Source of the DNA: Rhizobium sp. BT04
Lineage (GTDB): Bacteria; Pseudomonadota; Alphaproteobacteria; Rhizobiales; Rhizobiaceae
NCBI RefSeq assembly: GCF_030053135.1
Contig: NZ_CP125647.1
Location: 210,204 to 274,203 of the forward strand
Length of the DNA stretch: 64,000 nt
Reading direction: 5' to 3'
Part shown: in pieces, positions 17,997 to 27,392 of the stretch
Position numbering within the stretch: position 1 is the stretch's first letter
How the letters are laid out: each line of letters opens with the position of its first letter
Position numbers and translations under genes: made by a program
The notes under the pieces: model-generated
Databases searched by the model: none
What the model saw: only the letters and a program-made list of their open reading frames with translations
Told to the model about the DNA's origin: nothing

Positions 17997-18361
17997 TGAA
18001 AAGTGGTTCTAAGGTTCTTCTGGCTGCTGGCGTTACGATTGGCTTTGGCCGGACGCACGCTTCCCGGATCCGACCGCGATGATAAGTCACTGGACCAGAA
18101 AGCGACAGTTAAGGTCACGACAAAGGGCCGTAAGGTTGGGATCGATTGCGCCCAGGTCGACATAAACAAGACAACTCTCCTCCTTTTCGTCGAAGCGGGC
18201 TCTGCCTCCAGCAAAGACGGTTTTGGTGGAGGCCGTGGCGCCGCGCCAGTGTTCCTCCGGTTTTGGGGGCAACATCAAGCACAGTGACGACACGCGATGC
18301 TACTCGTGATGTGCCGGAAATTAACGATACAGTAACTAACCTGGGCCGGGAGGTTGTTTAA
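17997..18361 (+). pseudogene. Probable frameshifted small exported protein
   Basis: An ATG at 17997 opens a signal-peptide-like start (MKSGSKVLLAAGVTIGFG) that soon stops. A second frame carries a plausible mature part (SLDQKATVKVTTKGRKVGID, then CAQVDINKTTLLLFVEAGSA), and a third gives a tail ending EINDTVTNLGREVV at TAA 18361. Stitching the three frames yields about 120 residues. I do not recognise the family. It stands directly before another small exported protein gene, so it may be a decayed accessory gene of the locus. Confidence 0.4.
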
Positions 18362-18407
18362 AGCACTCCCACAAAATATGGTCCGCACGCGAAAATGAGG
18401 TGAGGGA

Positions 18408-19022
18408 ATGAGCTATTTTAAACTACGGTGCGCAGCTGCTTTGGTGGTGGTGTTCGGTGCTGGTCAAGTACATGCAGCTGTTGACGCGGGAGCATCGTGT
18501 TTCATCGCTCCGGCGAAGGCGAGCCAGGAGCAGTTGGACTCGTTCTCCTCTCAACCTGCCGACCTGACCACAAAGTATCCGACGGGCGGTGCAGCAATGT
18601 CCTTGGAGGTCAGGACCCTCGCTGGAAGTCGGTTTGATAACGTCGACCGGCTTGTCCAACTCGCCGCCGGCGCCTCGCCAGGCCAAAAATCAGCGATTGG
18701 CGCTGGTTTGGCTTGGACAGCACGGGCATGTGCCGCATCTCAGCCGGAATATGCAATTCAAATCCAAGAGAAAATCGCCGCTAGCGGCCTGGAGGAGGTC
18801 ATAACGGCATTTCTTGGTGCTGCCAATGACACCGCAACTGCCGCCCTGGGTAACGGTGCCGCTGCTGCCGCGGCAGGAGATATCGGCAATACGGGAGCGG
18901 TCGGCAACAGTGGAAATGTCGGTGGCGACGTGGCGACCGCAACGGCTGCACCGGCACGGTTGGCGGCCAGAGGCGCCGGGAGGTCAACGACCATCGTGAC
19001 GAATGTGATTAGTCCAAATTAA
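18408..19022 (+). CDS. Uncharacterised exported protein with Gly/Asn/Ala-rich C-terminus
   Basis: The 204-residue protein has a clear Sec signal (residues 1-24, cleavage after VHA), a helical middle with two cysteines (CFIAPAKAS and ARACAAS), and a low-complexity tail with GNTGAVGNSGNVGGD followed by a basic end. The ribosome-binding site GAGGTGAGGG is strong. It stands 20 bp before the Wzc-type kinase gene, so it is probably co-expressed with polymer export. The function is unknown; the middle could be a periplasmic helical domain. Confidence 0.72.
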   Translation: MSYFKLRCAAALVVVFGAGQVHAAVDAGASCFIAPAKASQEQLDSFSSQPADLTTKYPTGGAAMSLEVRTLAGSRFDNVDRLVQLAAGASPGQKSAIGAGLAWTARACAASQPEYAIQIQEKIAASGLEEVITAFLGAANDTATAALGNGAAAAAAGDIGNTGAVGNSGNVGGDVATATAAPARLAARGAGRSTTIVTNVISPN

Positions 19023-19042
19023 TTGGTAGTGTTGGAGTTAGA

Positions 19043-21247
19043 ATGCTGTCCCCATTTAGAAATGACGCCGCTGAACTCGGCAGTGAGTTTCGTACCCGAC
19101 GCGATAACTTCGACGTTGACGCTATCCTCGCGATAATTCGGCGGCGCTGGACTCTCGTCGCCGTCGCGCTCGCAGCTGGGCTCGTGGTGGGAGCAGCTTT
19201 TCTACTAAGCGCGGTACCAATGTACACCGCCTCGGCCACTCTGCTCATTGACAAAAGCAATAGCGGTCTCCTCAGCCAAATGAGCGAGACCGGAGCCGCG
19301 GTTAACGACGATGCCGCGGTTTTGAGCGAAGTTGAAGTTCTTCGGTCCGATTCAGTGGCGCTTTCCGTCGTCGACAAATTTAAGTTGCAGGACAACGCAA
19401 CCTTCATGTCGCCGAGCCAATCACTGCGCAGCAGCTTGGCTCAACTCTTTGATTTGCGGCGGTTCTTTTCCAGTTCAGCAGAGGACCAGGATTCGATAGA
19501 CGAGGCACGTGAAAACGCAGCCGCAGCTGTAAAATCGAACATGTCGGTAAGCCGTGTTGGCCGAACCTACGTATTGAACATAGAGTATACCTCCAGATCG
19601 CCCGCCCTTTCTGCGAAAATTGTGAATGCCATTGCAGAGGGCTACCTACTCGATAAACTGAACTCGAAGTATGATGCGACGCGCCGTGCCAGCGACTGGC
19701 TGGAGCAGCGAATAGACGAATTGAGACAGAAGGCGCTTGAGACGGATCTGGCGGTACAGAAATTCAAATCCGACAATGGACTTCTGGCAACCAGCGGCCA
19801 ACTCATATCCGATCAACAGTTGTCTGAGCTTAACAGGGCGCTCATTGATGCGCAGGCGGAGACTGCTAAGGCAAAAGCTCGATATGATCGTATCAAGATA
19901 ATCATCGACGCTCATCGCACTGACGCGATCGTTACCGACGTTTTGGACAGTTCGATTTCGAACGATCTCAGAATGAAGTATCTCGAAGCCTCCAAGACGG
20001 AGGCGGAAATCTCTGCACGGCTCGGGCCCAATCACACTCAAGCGGTTCGGCTGAGAGGGCAGATGGCCGAGTATGAGCGCATGATGTTTGAAGAGTTGGG
20101 TCGGATATCGGAGAGCTATAAGAGCGATTACGATGTCGCCCTCTCGAAGGAAAAGTCGCTTTCCGACAGTGTCGGGCAAGCCAGCAAAGTAAGCGCAGCA
20201 GCCGGGGAAACACAGGTTCAGCTGCGTGAACTTGAGCGTAAGGCCGATACTTTTCGTAACCTGTATCAGACGTTCCTGGCGCGGTATCAGGAAGCCACGC
20301 AGCAACAGTCGTTCCCGATAACCGAGGCGCGGATTATTGAGAAGGCTCAAAATCCGACTGTACCTAGCTATCCGCAAAAGCCGCTGACGCTTGCGCTGTT
20401 CGGTATCCTGGGCATTGCTGCTGGCATGTCAGCTTCGGCATTTCTCGAGTTTCAGGACAAGTATTTCAGAACTGGGGATCAAGTCCGAAACTCCCTCGAA
20501 ATCGATTTCCTTGGATTCATGCCTGCCATTAAAGATGGCGCGGCAAATCATGTCATGACGCATCCAATGTCGATGTTTGCTGAGACCTTGAGAGCTTCGA
20601 AGATTGCTATTGAATCCGATGAAACATCTGGCTGCCGGGTTGTCGGGGTTGTCTCGGCATTACCCGGGGAGGGCAAGTCCACCGCTGCTATAAACTTGGC
20701 CCACTTGCTGGCGGCAGAGGGCAGCCGAACGTTGCTTCTTGATGCGGACTTCAGGCAACCAGGAACCTCCAAGCTTTTGGCGCCAAATGCGGAATCTGGT
20801 TTGCCCCAGATCTTGAACGGTTCCGCATCGGCCGCAAATTTGCTTATCCGTATCGAAGAAAGCGGCGTTGAATTTATCCCAGCATTGGTCAACAAACGCG
20901 TCTCAAACTCAGCGCAATTACTGTCGTCGAAGGCAATGGCAGATTTTCTGGCAGCCGCTCGCACCAAGTTCGACTACGTGATCATTGACCTCCCGCCTGC
21001 AGGACCGGTCATCGACGCTCGAGCAATGGCGCCCCTTATTGATAGTTTTATGCTGGTTATTGAGTGGGGGAAGACGTCTCGTAAGGTTGTGCAAGCGGTT
21101 TTGGGCAGTGAGCCTGCAATACATTCAAGGATGATCGGTGCAGTTCTCAATAAGGTCGACACTAAAAAGTTAAAGCTTTATCGATCGCATGGTTCAGTCG
21201 AATACTATCACTCCAAATACTCAGACTATTACTTGGAAGATAACTAG
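19043..21247 (+). CDS. Polysaccharide co-polymerase / bacterial tyrosine kinase (Wzc/ExoP type)
   Basis: The 734-residue protein has an N-terminal Wzz domain between two membrane helices (first near residues 45-65), a long periplasmic coiled coil, and the PxxP-like SYPQKPLTLALFGILG preceding the second helix near 440-460. A cytoplasmic BY-kinase follows: Walker A VSALPGEGKSTAAIN near 541, A' LLLDADFRQPG, B YVIIDLPPAG. The C-terminus is tyrosine-rich (six Tyr in the last 25 residues), the usual autophosphorylation cluster. It controls chain length and export of the polymer. Confidence 0.93.
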   Translation: MLSPFRNDAAELGSEFRTRRDNFDVDAILAIIRRRWTLVAVALAAGLVVGAAFLLSAVPMYTASATLLIDKSNSGLLSQMSETGAAVNDDAAVLSEVEVLRSDSVALSVVDKFKLQDNATFMSPSQSLRSSLAQLFDLRRFFSSSAEDQDSIDEARENAAAAVKSNMSVSRVGRTYVLNIEYTSRSPALSAKIVNAIAEGYLLDKLNSKYDATRRASDWLEQRIDELRQKALETDLAVQKFKSDNGLLATSGQLISDQQLSELNRALIDAQAETAKAKARYDRIKIIIDAHRTDAIVTDVLDSSISNDLRMKYLEASKTEAEISARLGPNHTQAVRLRGQMAEYERMMFEELGRISESYKSDYDVALSKEKSLSDSVGQASKVSAAAGETQVQLRELERKADTFRNLYQTFLARYQEATQQQSFPITEARIIEKAQNPTVPSYPQKPLTLALFGILGIAAGMSASAFLEFQDKYFRTGDQVRNSLEIDFLGFMPAIKDGAANHVMTHPMSMFAETLRASKIAIESDETSGCRVVGVVSALPGEGKSTAAINLAHLLAAEGSRTLLLDADFRQPGTSKLLAPNAESGLPQILNGSASAANLLIRIEESGVEFIPALVNKRVSNSAQLLSSKAMADFLAAARTKFDYVIIDLPPAGPVIDARAMAPLIDSFMLVIEWGKTSRKVVQAVLGSEPAIHSRMIGAVLNKVDTKKLKLYRSHGSVEYYHSKYSDYYLEDN

Positions 21248-21250
21248 CGC

Positions 21251-21895
21251 GTGAGATCCATTCTAGGTGGGGCGATTTCGATCGCCTGCGGGCTGTTGAC
21301 GATATTCGCGGGAACCGAGCTCTATAAAACCCTTCGGTTCAGCGATCTGGTGTCGACGGCTGCTCGTGTCGAAAGTGGTCATTCGGTGAGTCAGAAAGCA
21401 GCGCAACGCGCTGCCGCGCTTTCGATGGAGCTCGAACAGTCTCACGGGTGCCGGGAAGACTTGGTAATGCCGGCGGTAACAATCATGCTTCACGCCGTCG
21501 ATGAGGCGGCGCAGGAGCCAAATCTTTCGGTTTGGGTCGATACGCTCACTCGCGCCGACCGATATATGAAATTCGCTCTAGGGTGCTCGCCGAAAGAGGG
21601 AAACTATTGGCTCCGCTTTGCGATGCTTCGCAGGCTGCAAGGTGAAAACACCGCCGAGCTCGCGGCCCTCATGTCGTTGTCATCCAGATACGCGCCTGTC
21701 GAGCCCGATGTGCTTAGTCTTCGGATGCAAGTATGGCTTAGTCTTCAACCTGTCACCCGCTCAGCCGCCGCCAGTGCCCTCGCGTCGGACCTGGCGCACT
21801 TTCTGGAGCATGCGCCCACTCAAGACATCAAGGACTTCAGCTTGGCAGCTGACATGGATATGCAGTCTAGGCTGATAGACGCCAGACGAAAATGA
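21251..21895 (+). CDS. Uncharacterised membrane-anchored protein of the polysaccharide locus
   Basis: The 214-residue protein has a single N-terminal hydrophobic segment (about residues 4-24) acting as a signal anchor. The rest is alpha-helical, with two cysteines (HGCRED and LGCSPK), resembling TPR-like periplasmic proteins found beside exopolysaccharide genes. The GTG start lies 4 bp after the kinase stop, so it is in the same operon and probably linked to the co-polymerase. I cannot assign a named family. Confidence 0.7.
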   Translation: MRSILGGAISIACGLLTIFAGTELYKTLRFSDLVSTAARVESGHSVSQKAAQRAAALSMELEQSHGCREDLVMPAVTIMLHAVDEAAQEPNLSVWVDTLTRADRYMKFALGCSPKEGNYWLRFAMLRRLQGENTAELAALMSLSSRYAPVEPDVLSLRMQVWLSLQPVTRSAAASALASDLAHFLEHAPTQDIKDFSLAADMDMQSRLIDARRK

Positions 21896-21900
21896 GGCAT

Positions 21901-23418
21901 CTAGAAAGCGTCTTTACGGTTTTTCGCCTTTTCTTCCACCGGCATAATCTCGCGCTTTACGAAAAGCTTTTTGAGACGACCGGGCAGCAAAAACAATAGT
22001 TCGGCTAGCAGATCCAGCGACTGTCTTCTGAAAAAAACAAGGATGATCGCAGCATAAATCAAAGCCCCTATTAGTGCTGCGACCATTGCCGCAGCTAGCG
22101 GCGGCATGTGCGACAGCAGCAACCCTGCCAGAGGATACACGATGGCAAACATCGCCACGCTTGCGATGCAATACGGCGAGCCTCCTTTGACGACAGAAAC
22201 CCCGGATATCCCAAAGGTCTTCTGGCTGGCCGCCAGATAGAACGCGCAAGTGAGGAGAGCGCTTATGACAACCCCGGCCGCCACTGTTGAGGGGCTGCCG
22301 GTAGTCGCTGTCAATGCGAAAAGAGCGGAAGAAACAATATCCAGGATGCCAAGCAATCTCAATTTGGAAGTGCGGTCACGAGTTTTGAACAGCGTTATCG
22401 CGACCATCTTCAGAACGGCTGGTACGATCTGGAGCGAAAGAAATGTTAAGACAATGCTACTCTCCGCCCACTTCTCGCCATAGAGAACATGCGTCAACTC
22501 AGGAGCAAGAGCACCGCATCCCATATAAACCGGAGCAAGGATCGCGAGCAGCGCTGATGTCACACGTATATAGGGCTCAATGGTGTCCCGGTCGCGGAGC
22601 TTGGTAAAGGTTGTGACGAGAACATTTGCGATTGAATCCAGCAACAGCGAATTGACCGCCTCGATTAATCGTCCTCCGACCCGGTAAACTGCCAACGCGG
22701 CGGGACCAGCAAAGGCAGCGAGAAGAAACTCAGGCATTCGGCCCGACAGATAACTCAAAAGCCGGAATTGAAGGATCGGTGCCGAATAGGATACGATGCG
22801 TTTTGCGTGCTTGACGTTGAATGCCAATTGGGGCCGATAGGGTTCCTCATACCAAAGGATCACGGCCGATCCGAGCGCGCCGGCGACCCTAGAAATAATG
22901 AGCGACCATGCTCCATATCCGAGCAAGGCCATGACGATTGCCACAATGCCAGTCAGTAGCCCATTGATAAAGTTCCGAAGGGCCGAGATTTTGAAGTTGA
23001 ATTTCTTTCGCGCATTGGCCAGGTTGACGACACTCATCGCGTTCAGGAAGATAATGGGTGCCATAGCGGCCAAGTACACCGACGTGTCTGCGCTGAAGAA
23101 ATGGTCGACAAACGGCGCTATCACACCGCTTTGAATGGCGATGCATAGGGCAGCCAACATCAAAAGAAGCCAGAAAGCGGTGGCAGTAGTATCGCCATCA
23201 GCTTCATCATCATTTTTGATGATGAAGTCGACAATTCCCTCCTTGAATACGATTGTGAAGACGTTGTTGATAAGCACGGCGAGCATCACCAGGCCGAACT
23301 GCTCCAGCGTTAGGTGGCGGGCGAGTACGACGAAAACGACGAGTGTCGTTAATTGGTTAGCCGAATTTGCAAATGATAACCAACCAATACCTGATACGGA
23401 TTTTGCCTTTATCGACAT
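21901..23418 (-). CDS. Polysaccharide flippase (Wzx/MOP superfamily)
   Basis: The 505-residue protein has about 12-14 membrane helices. It starts with SVSGIGWLSFANSANQLTTL and has EQFGLVMLAVLINNVFTIVF, typical of the oligosaccharide flippase family that moves lipid-linked repeat units to the periplasm. A basic cytoplasmic tail (KKLFVKREIMPVEEKAKNRK) ends the protein. It converges with the plus-strand gene ending at 21895 and follows a glycosyltransferase gene with only one base between stop and start. It supplies the Wzx step for the Wzy-type genes at 15149-17874. Confidence 0.88.
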   Translation of the reverse strand: MSIKAKSVSGIGWLSFANSANQLTTLVVFVVLARHLTLEQFGLVMLAVLINNVFTIVFKEGIVDFIIKNDDEADGDTTATAFWLLLMLAALCIAIQSGVIAPFVDHFFSADTSVYLAAMAPIIFLNAMSVVNLANARKKFNFKISALRNFINGLLTGIVAIVMALLGYGAWSLIISRVAGALGSAVILWYEEPYRPQLAFNVKHAKRIVSYSAPILQFRLLSYLSGRMPEFLLAAFAGPAALAVYRVGGRLIEAVNSLLLDSIANVLVTTFTKLRDRDTIEPYIRVTSALLAILAPVYMGCGALAPELTHVLYGEKWAESSIVLTFLSLQIVPAVLKMVAITLFKTRDRTSKLRLLGILDIVSSALFALTATTGSPSTVAAGVVISALLTCAFYLAASQKTFGISGVSVVKGGSPYCIASVAMFAIVYPLAGLLLSHMPPLAAAMVAALIGALIYAAIILVFFRRQSLDLLAELLFLLPGRLKKLFVKREIMPVEEKAKNRKDAF

Positions 23419-23419
23419 G

Positions 23420-24541
23420 TTAGTTCAAAACGCTTTCGAATATTGCGGCTTCCTGTTGGATGTATCGGCGTAGACCGTAGCGATCCTCAATTAAAGCACG
23501 CGCAGCGGAGCCGGTGCTTTTCCCTTCGGAAGCTCTTCGGAGGGCATCGGCGAGTTCGAGATCGCTCGTTCCGTCCGAAAGATACCCGGTCACGCCGTCT
23601 TCTATGAGATCACTCGTGCCGGGAATGTTTGTCCCCACACAAATCAAGCCGGTTGACATCGCTTCGAGCAAAACCTTCGGCAAGCCCTCGTGCAAGCTTG
23701 GCAAGACAAAGTAGCGATAATTCTTCATCGTGCCAGCAAGCTCTGTGTTTGGTATACTGCCCAAGAGTCTCACTTTCGCGCCGAGAGCTTCAACGAGTGC
23801 CTCTAGATCCCCCTTCAGCGGACCTTCACCGAACATATCGATCTCAAACCCGCCACGTTGGGCGGCACGTATCAGATTTGCCAGGTTCTTTTGCGGAGTC
23901 AGCCGGCCAACGTAGATAAATCGCTCTTTTTCTTCGACCGTATTTCCCGGCGCAAAAAGCTCAGTATCGACATAGGTCGGCACAAGGTGAACTTTCGATG
24001 AGGACTCCGTGCGTCCGCGAATTTCCGTCGCGGCCTGTTCTGAAGTTACAACGACCGCATCAGCGAGCCGAAGTCCGATCCGCTCTACCAGGCGCGCAAG
24101 GAACGCCGCCCGACGCTGGCCATTTAGGCGAAACCGACGGGAAAGGATGTACCCAAATCTAAGCAGGAGGGGCCGTCGCGTACACACTTTCGCAATTAGA
24201 GCGGCCCAACTGCCACTTATCTGGTTGGTTTTGAGAGCGGCAGAAGCTGCAATCGGACGGTAGTGGTGCAATGGTCCGAAGATTGAATGCAACAAAATTA
24301 CCGATTTGGTCGCCTTGCGCGAAGGCACCAAAACATCAAACTTCTCGTAAACTGGGTCCGCGGCGCGCAAATCACTCAAAAGCGTAAGGTCGGAGCGCGA
24401 GTAGCTGAAGATATTAATTTTATCGAACACGCCAACCCTTATATATTCGCTGAGGTGGAGAATTTCTCGATCGAGAATGCCAGCCTTTTTCCAAGCGGTT
24501 AAGGATCCAGACAGCGAAAGAAAAAAGGTCAATGTCTGCAT
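23420..24541 (-). CDS. Family 4 glycosyltransferase (GT-B fold)
   Basis: The 373-residue protein has a C-terminal donor-binding domain with FIYVGRLTPQKNLANLIRAA (about residues 208-227) and SLHEGLPKVLLEAMSTGLIC (about 287-306) containing the E-x7-E motif. An N-terminal acceptor domain holds a basic membrane-facing stretch (RRFRLNGQRRAAFLARLVER). It lies directly upstream of the flippase gene on the minus strand and is probably co-transcribed. It should add one sugar of the repeat unit; the sugar is not determinable. Confidence 0.87.
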   Translation of the reverse strand: MQTLTFFLSLSGSLTAWKKAGILDREILHLSEYIRVGVFDKINIFSYSRSDLTLLSDLRAADPVYEKFDVLVPSRKATKSVILLHSIFGPLHHYRPIAASAALKTNQISGSWAALIAKVCTRRPLLLRFGYILSRRFRLNGQRRAAFLARLVERIGLRLADAVVVTSEQAATEIRGRTESSSKVHLVPTYVDTELFAPGNTVEEKERFIYVGRLTPQKNLANLIRAAQRGGFEIDMFGEGPLKGDLEALVEALGAKVRLLGSIPNTELAGTMKNYRYFVLPSLHEGLPKVLLEAMSTGLICVGTNIPGTSDLIEDGVTGYLSDGTSDLELADALRRASEGKSTGSAARALIEDRYGLRRYIQQEAAIFESVLN

Positions 24542-24672
24542 CTAGGGACAGCATCCTCGGTAAGGTTTGGGTGCGACAACGTCAATCGAGACAATAGACG
24601 TGCTCTAATATAAACAGGTGAATAAAACATTCCTCAACATTGCTCCTACACAACGTTTGCGAAAGATAACAG

Positions 24673-25911
24673 ATGTATATGAAGGCATTTTCGGTACTTT
24701 CGGCTATTTTGATCGCCACGATGGTCGCCTGTTCGCCCCTCCGAGCAGAAGAGTTTGCACCGAATTCTCAATGCGGTCTTCAACCGGGAGCCAAAATAGT
24801 CCGTGTAACAACGCTCGATCCTAAAGGGAGGGGGAGCCTTGACGAGGCAGTGAGAACGTCCGGAGCTAAGATAATTGTCTTCGATGTTGGAGGCACAATC
24901 AGGCTTGAGTCTGATATCGATTTGCGGACCCCGTTCGTAACCTTAGCCGGTGAGACGGCGCCTGAACCGGGCGTAACGCTTGTTGGTGGGACGCTTCGCG
25001 TGCATAGCCATGATGTCTGTATTCGCCACATCGCCGTACGACCTGGTCCGTCAAGCGATCCTGAGGTGTCAGGCGTGCGAGATGGTATCGCGATTGGCGG
25101 AAACCCCGCGAAGTACGGTGGTGCGATTCAAAACGTGATTGTGGAAAATGTTAGCGTGAGCTGGGCGATCGATGAGAACCTCAGCGTCTGGCATGCCGGC
25201 ACCAACAATGTTCAGATTAGAAACTCAATTATATCTGAGGCTTTGCGAGCTGCGGGGCACCCCAAAGGGAATCATTCGATGGGTCTGCTGATTGGATCAG
25301 ATGTGTTCGATGTTGACATATCCGGCGTATTGTTCGCGCATAACAACGACCGAAACCCGCGAATTAGTCCGAGGACGATTGTTTCGTTGTCAAACTCGGT
25401 TGTCTACGCCCCGGGCAAAAGGAGCACCGAGATTTTTTTAGATTGCGCAGCCGGGAAGTACCCGGTTCGTCTCCGAGATAATGTTTTGATCCCTGGATCA
25501 AGCACTTACAGGAAGCTTTCCCAGTACGAATTTGTTGATGACGCTTCCCGCGACTCAATTTATCCGGATTCCGACTGCAAAACCGGATTTGATACGCTGA
25601 CGATGGAGCGAGGAAATGAAGCGGAAATTACTGGATCCGTTCTCCGGTACGCTGGCTCACGCCCAGCTCGGCGGAATGAAGTTGACGCCAGAATTGTAAA
25701 AGAGGTTCGATCTGGTGGCGGCGCGATCGTGGACAGTCCACCAGAAAGTGTGCAAACTTCGGAGGCGACTTCGGGAGAGCGAGTGTTCGCTCTACCAAAG
25801 ACGCCTTTCGCTAGGGCACCAGACGGGCGATATGAGATCGCTGTTTCATTGTGCAATGCCCATCTCAAGCTGGGCGGCGCGCCTTATCGAGGGTGCGAGG
25901 CCCAAATGTAA
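24673..25911 (+). CDS. Exported pectate-lyase-like beta-helix protein (PL1 type)
   Basis: The 412-residue protein has a signal peptide (residues 1-25, ending PLRA). A right-handed beta-helix follows, with short repeated strands such as VCIRHIAVRPGPSSDPE and NVIVENVSVSWAIDENLSVW. The last resembles the vWiDH region of pectate lyase 1 enzymes, here with D-E in place of D-H. It lies between the flippase block and UDP-glucose dehydrogenase and may trim the locus' own uronic-acid polymer. Catalytic residues need structural comparison before activity is assumed. Confidence 0.78.
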   Translation: MYMKAFSVLSAILIATMVACSPLRAEEFAPNSQCGLQPGAKIVRVTTLDPKGRGSLDEAVRTSGAKIIVFDVGGTIRLESDIDLRTPFVTLAGETAPEPGVTLVGGTLRVHSHDVCIRHIAVRPGPSSDPEVSGVRDGIAIGGNPAKYGGAIQNVIVENVSVSWAIDENLSVWHAGTNNVQIRNSIISEALRAAGHPKGNHSMGLLIGSDVFDVDISGVLFAHNNDRNPRISPRTIVSLSNSVVYAPGKRSTEIFLDCAAGKYPVRLRDNVLIPGSSTYRKLSQYEFVDDASRDSIYPDSDCKTGFDTLTMERGNEAEITGSVLRYAGSRPARRNEVDARIVKEVRSGGGAIVDSPPESVQTSEATSGERVFALPKTPFARAPDGRYEIAVSLCNAHLKLGGAPYRGCEAQM

Positions 25912-25931
25912 TTCGGCCCCGCACCAGTTCC

Positions 25932-27257
25932 TCAGCTCGCTTTGTTCGCGCTGCTCTTCTTGCCAACAGCGAAATAGCTGAAGCCGTGGCGGCTGACTTC
26001 GGCGGCAGAGTAGACATTGCGCAGATCGACGATGGTTGGCGTCTTGACCGTGGTCTTCAAGCGCTTGAAGTCGAGGGCGCGGAACTCGTCCCATTCGGTG
26101 ACCAGGACGATCGCATCGGAATCCTCCGCGATTTCATAAGGGTCTTTGCCGTAGATTACCGGTCCGAGCATGCCCTTGGAGGCTTCCATGCCTTCGGGGT
26201 CATAGGCGTGCACGGTGGCACCGCCATCGAGAAGCGCTTGGACGATGGTGATCGAGGGGGCATCGCGCATGTCGTCGGTGTTCGGCTTGAAGGTCAAGCC
26301 GAGAACGGCGATCTTTTTGCCGCGAACGCTGCCGCCGCAAGCTGTGATGACCTTGCGGCCCATGGCGCGCTTGCGGTTATCGTTGATCGCAACCGTCGTC
26401 TCGATCAGGCGCATCGGGCTGTCATAATCTTGCGCCGTCTTGACGAGGGCGAGCGTATCTTTCGGGAAGCAGGAACCGCCATAGCCCGGACCGGCATGCA
26501 GGAACTTGTCGCCGATGCGCTTGTCCATGCCGATGCCCTTGGCGACCTTCTGCACGTCGGCGCCGATCTGCTCGCAGAGGTCGGCGATTTCGTTGATGAA
26601 GGTAATCTTCATCGCCAGGAACGCGTTAGCGGCATATTTGATCAACTCGGACGTGCGGCGCTCGCAGAAATAGAGTGGTGCTTCGTTGAGATAGAGCGGA
26701 CGATAGACCTCGCGCATGGCTTCGGTCGCGCGTGCGTCCTCTGTGCCGATGACGATGCGGTCCGGGCGCTTGAAGTCGGTGATCGCAGCGCCTTCACGCA
26801 GGAACTCGGGATTCGACACGACGGCGATGTCCTTACTCGGGAATTCTTCGCGAAAGATGCGCTCGATCTCGTCGCCGGTGCCGACCGGAACGGTGGACTT
26901 GGTCACGACGACGGTGAAACCTGTAACTGCAGCGGCGATCTCGCGGGCAGCAGCATACACATAGCTCAGGTCGGCGTGACCATCGCCGCGACGCGACGGC
27001 GTACCAACGGCGATGAACACTGCGTCGGCGGCGGCGACGGGAGCCGCCAATTTCTTAGAGAAGTCGAGGCGGCCGGCCGCCCGGTTATGTTCGATGATCG
27101 CATCGAGGCCCGGCTCGAAGATCGGCACTTCGCCACGCTCCAGGGCATCGATCTTGGCTTCTGACTTGTCCACGCAGGTGATGTGGTGGCCGAAATCCGC
27201 AAGGCAGGCACCGGACACAAGGCCGACATAACCCGAACCGATCATAACAATACGCAT
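25932..27257 (-). CDS. ugd: UDP-glucose 6-dehydrogenase
   Basis: The 441-residue enzyme oxidises UDP-glucose to UDP-glucuronate with two NAD+. It has the N-terminal Rossmann motif MRIVMIGSGYVGLVSGACLA, VFIAVGTPS, NPEFLREG, and the catalytic-cysteine loop GPGYGGSCFPKDTLAL at about residues 255-270. Length and order fit the bacterial family (RkpK/Exo5 in rhizobia). The product feeds the epimerase at 14179 and any glucuronosyl transfer here. It converges with the lyase gene, with 20 bp between them. Codon use is more GC-rich than in the genes to its left. Confidence 0.96.
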   Translation of the reverse strand: MRIVMIGSGYVGLVSGACLADFGHHITCVDKSEAKIDALERGEVPIFEPGLDAIIEHNRAAGRLDFSKKLAAPVAAADAVFIAVGTPSRRGDGHADLSYVYAAAREIAAAVTGFTVVVTKSTVPVGTGDEIERIFREEFPSKDIAVVSNPEFLREGAAITDFKRPDRIVIGTEDARATEAMREVYRPLYLNEAPLYFCERRTSELIKYAANAFLAMKITFINEIADLCEQIGADVQKVAKGIGMDKRIGDKFLHAGPGYGGSCFPKDTLALVKTAQDYDSPMRLIETTVAINDNRKRAMGRKVITACGGSVRGKKIAVLGLTFKPNTDDMRDAPSITIVQALLDGGATVHAYDPEGMEASKGMLGPVIYGKDPYEIAEDSDAIVLVTEWDEFRALDFKRLKTTVKTPTIVDLRNVYSAAEVSRHGFSYFAVGKKSSANKAS

Positions 27258-27392
27258 TGATAGTCCTTCTATTGATCCAAACTCTGGTCTGGTGTTGGAA
27301 AGCTGAAACGGTCAAACGCATGATGACCTAGATGAGCGTAGCCGTATCTATCTGCGAGCAACGACGTCGGCGGTTTCCGCGGCTTAACGGCA

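Noticed and set aside
25851..27164. 437-codon plus-strand frame antisense to UDP-glucose dehydrogenase
   Set aside because: The minus strand encodes a complete Ugd; the opposing frame has no recognisable domain.
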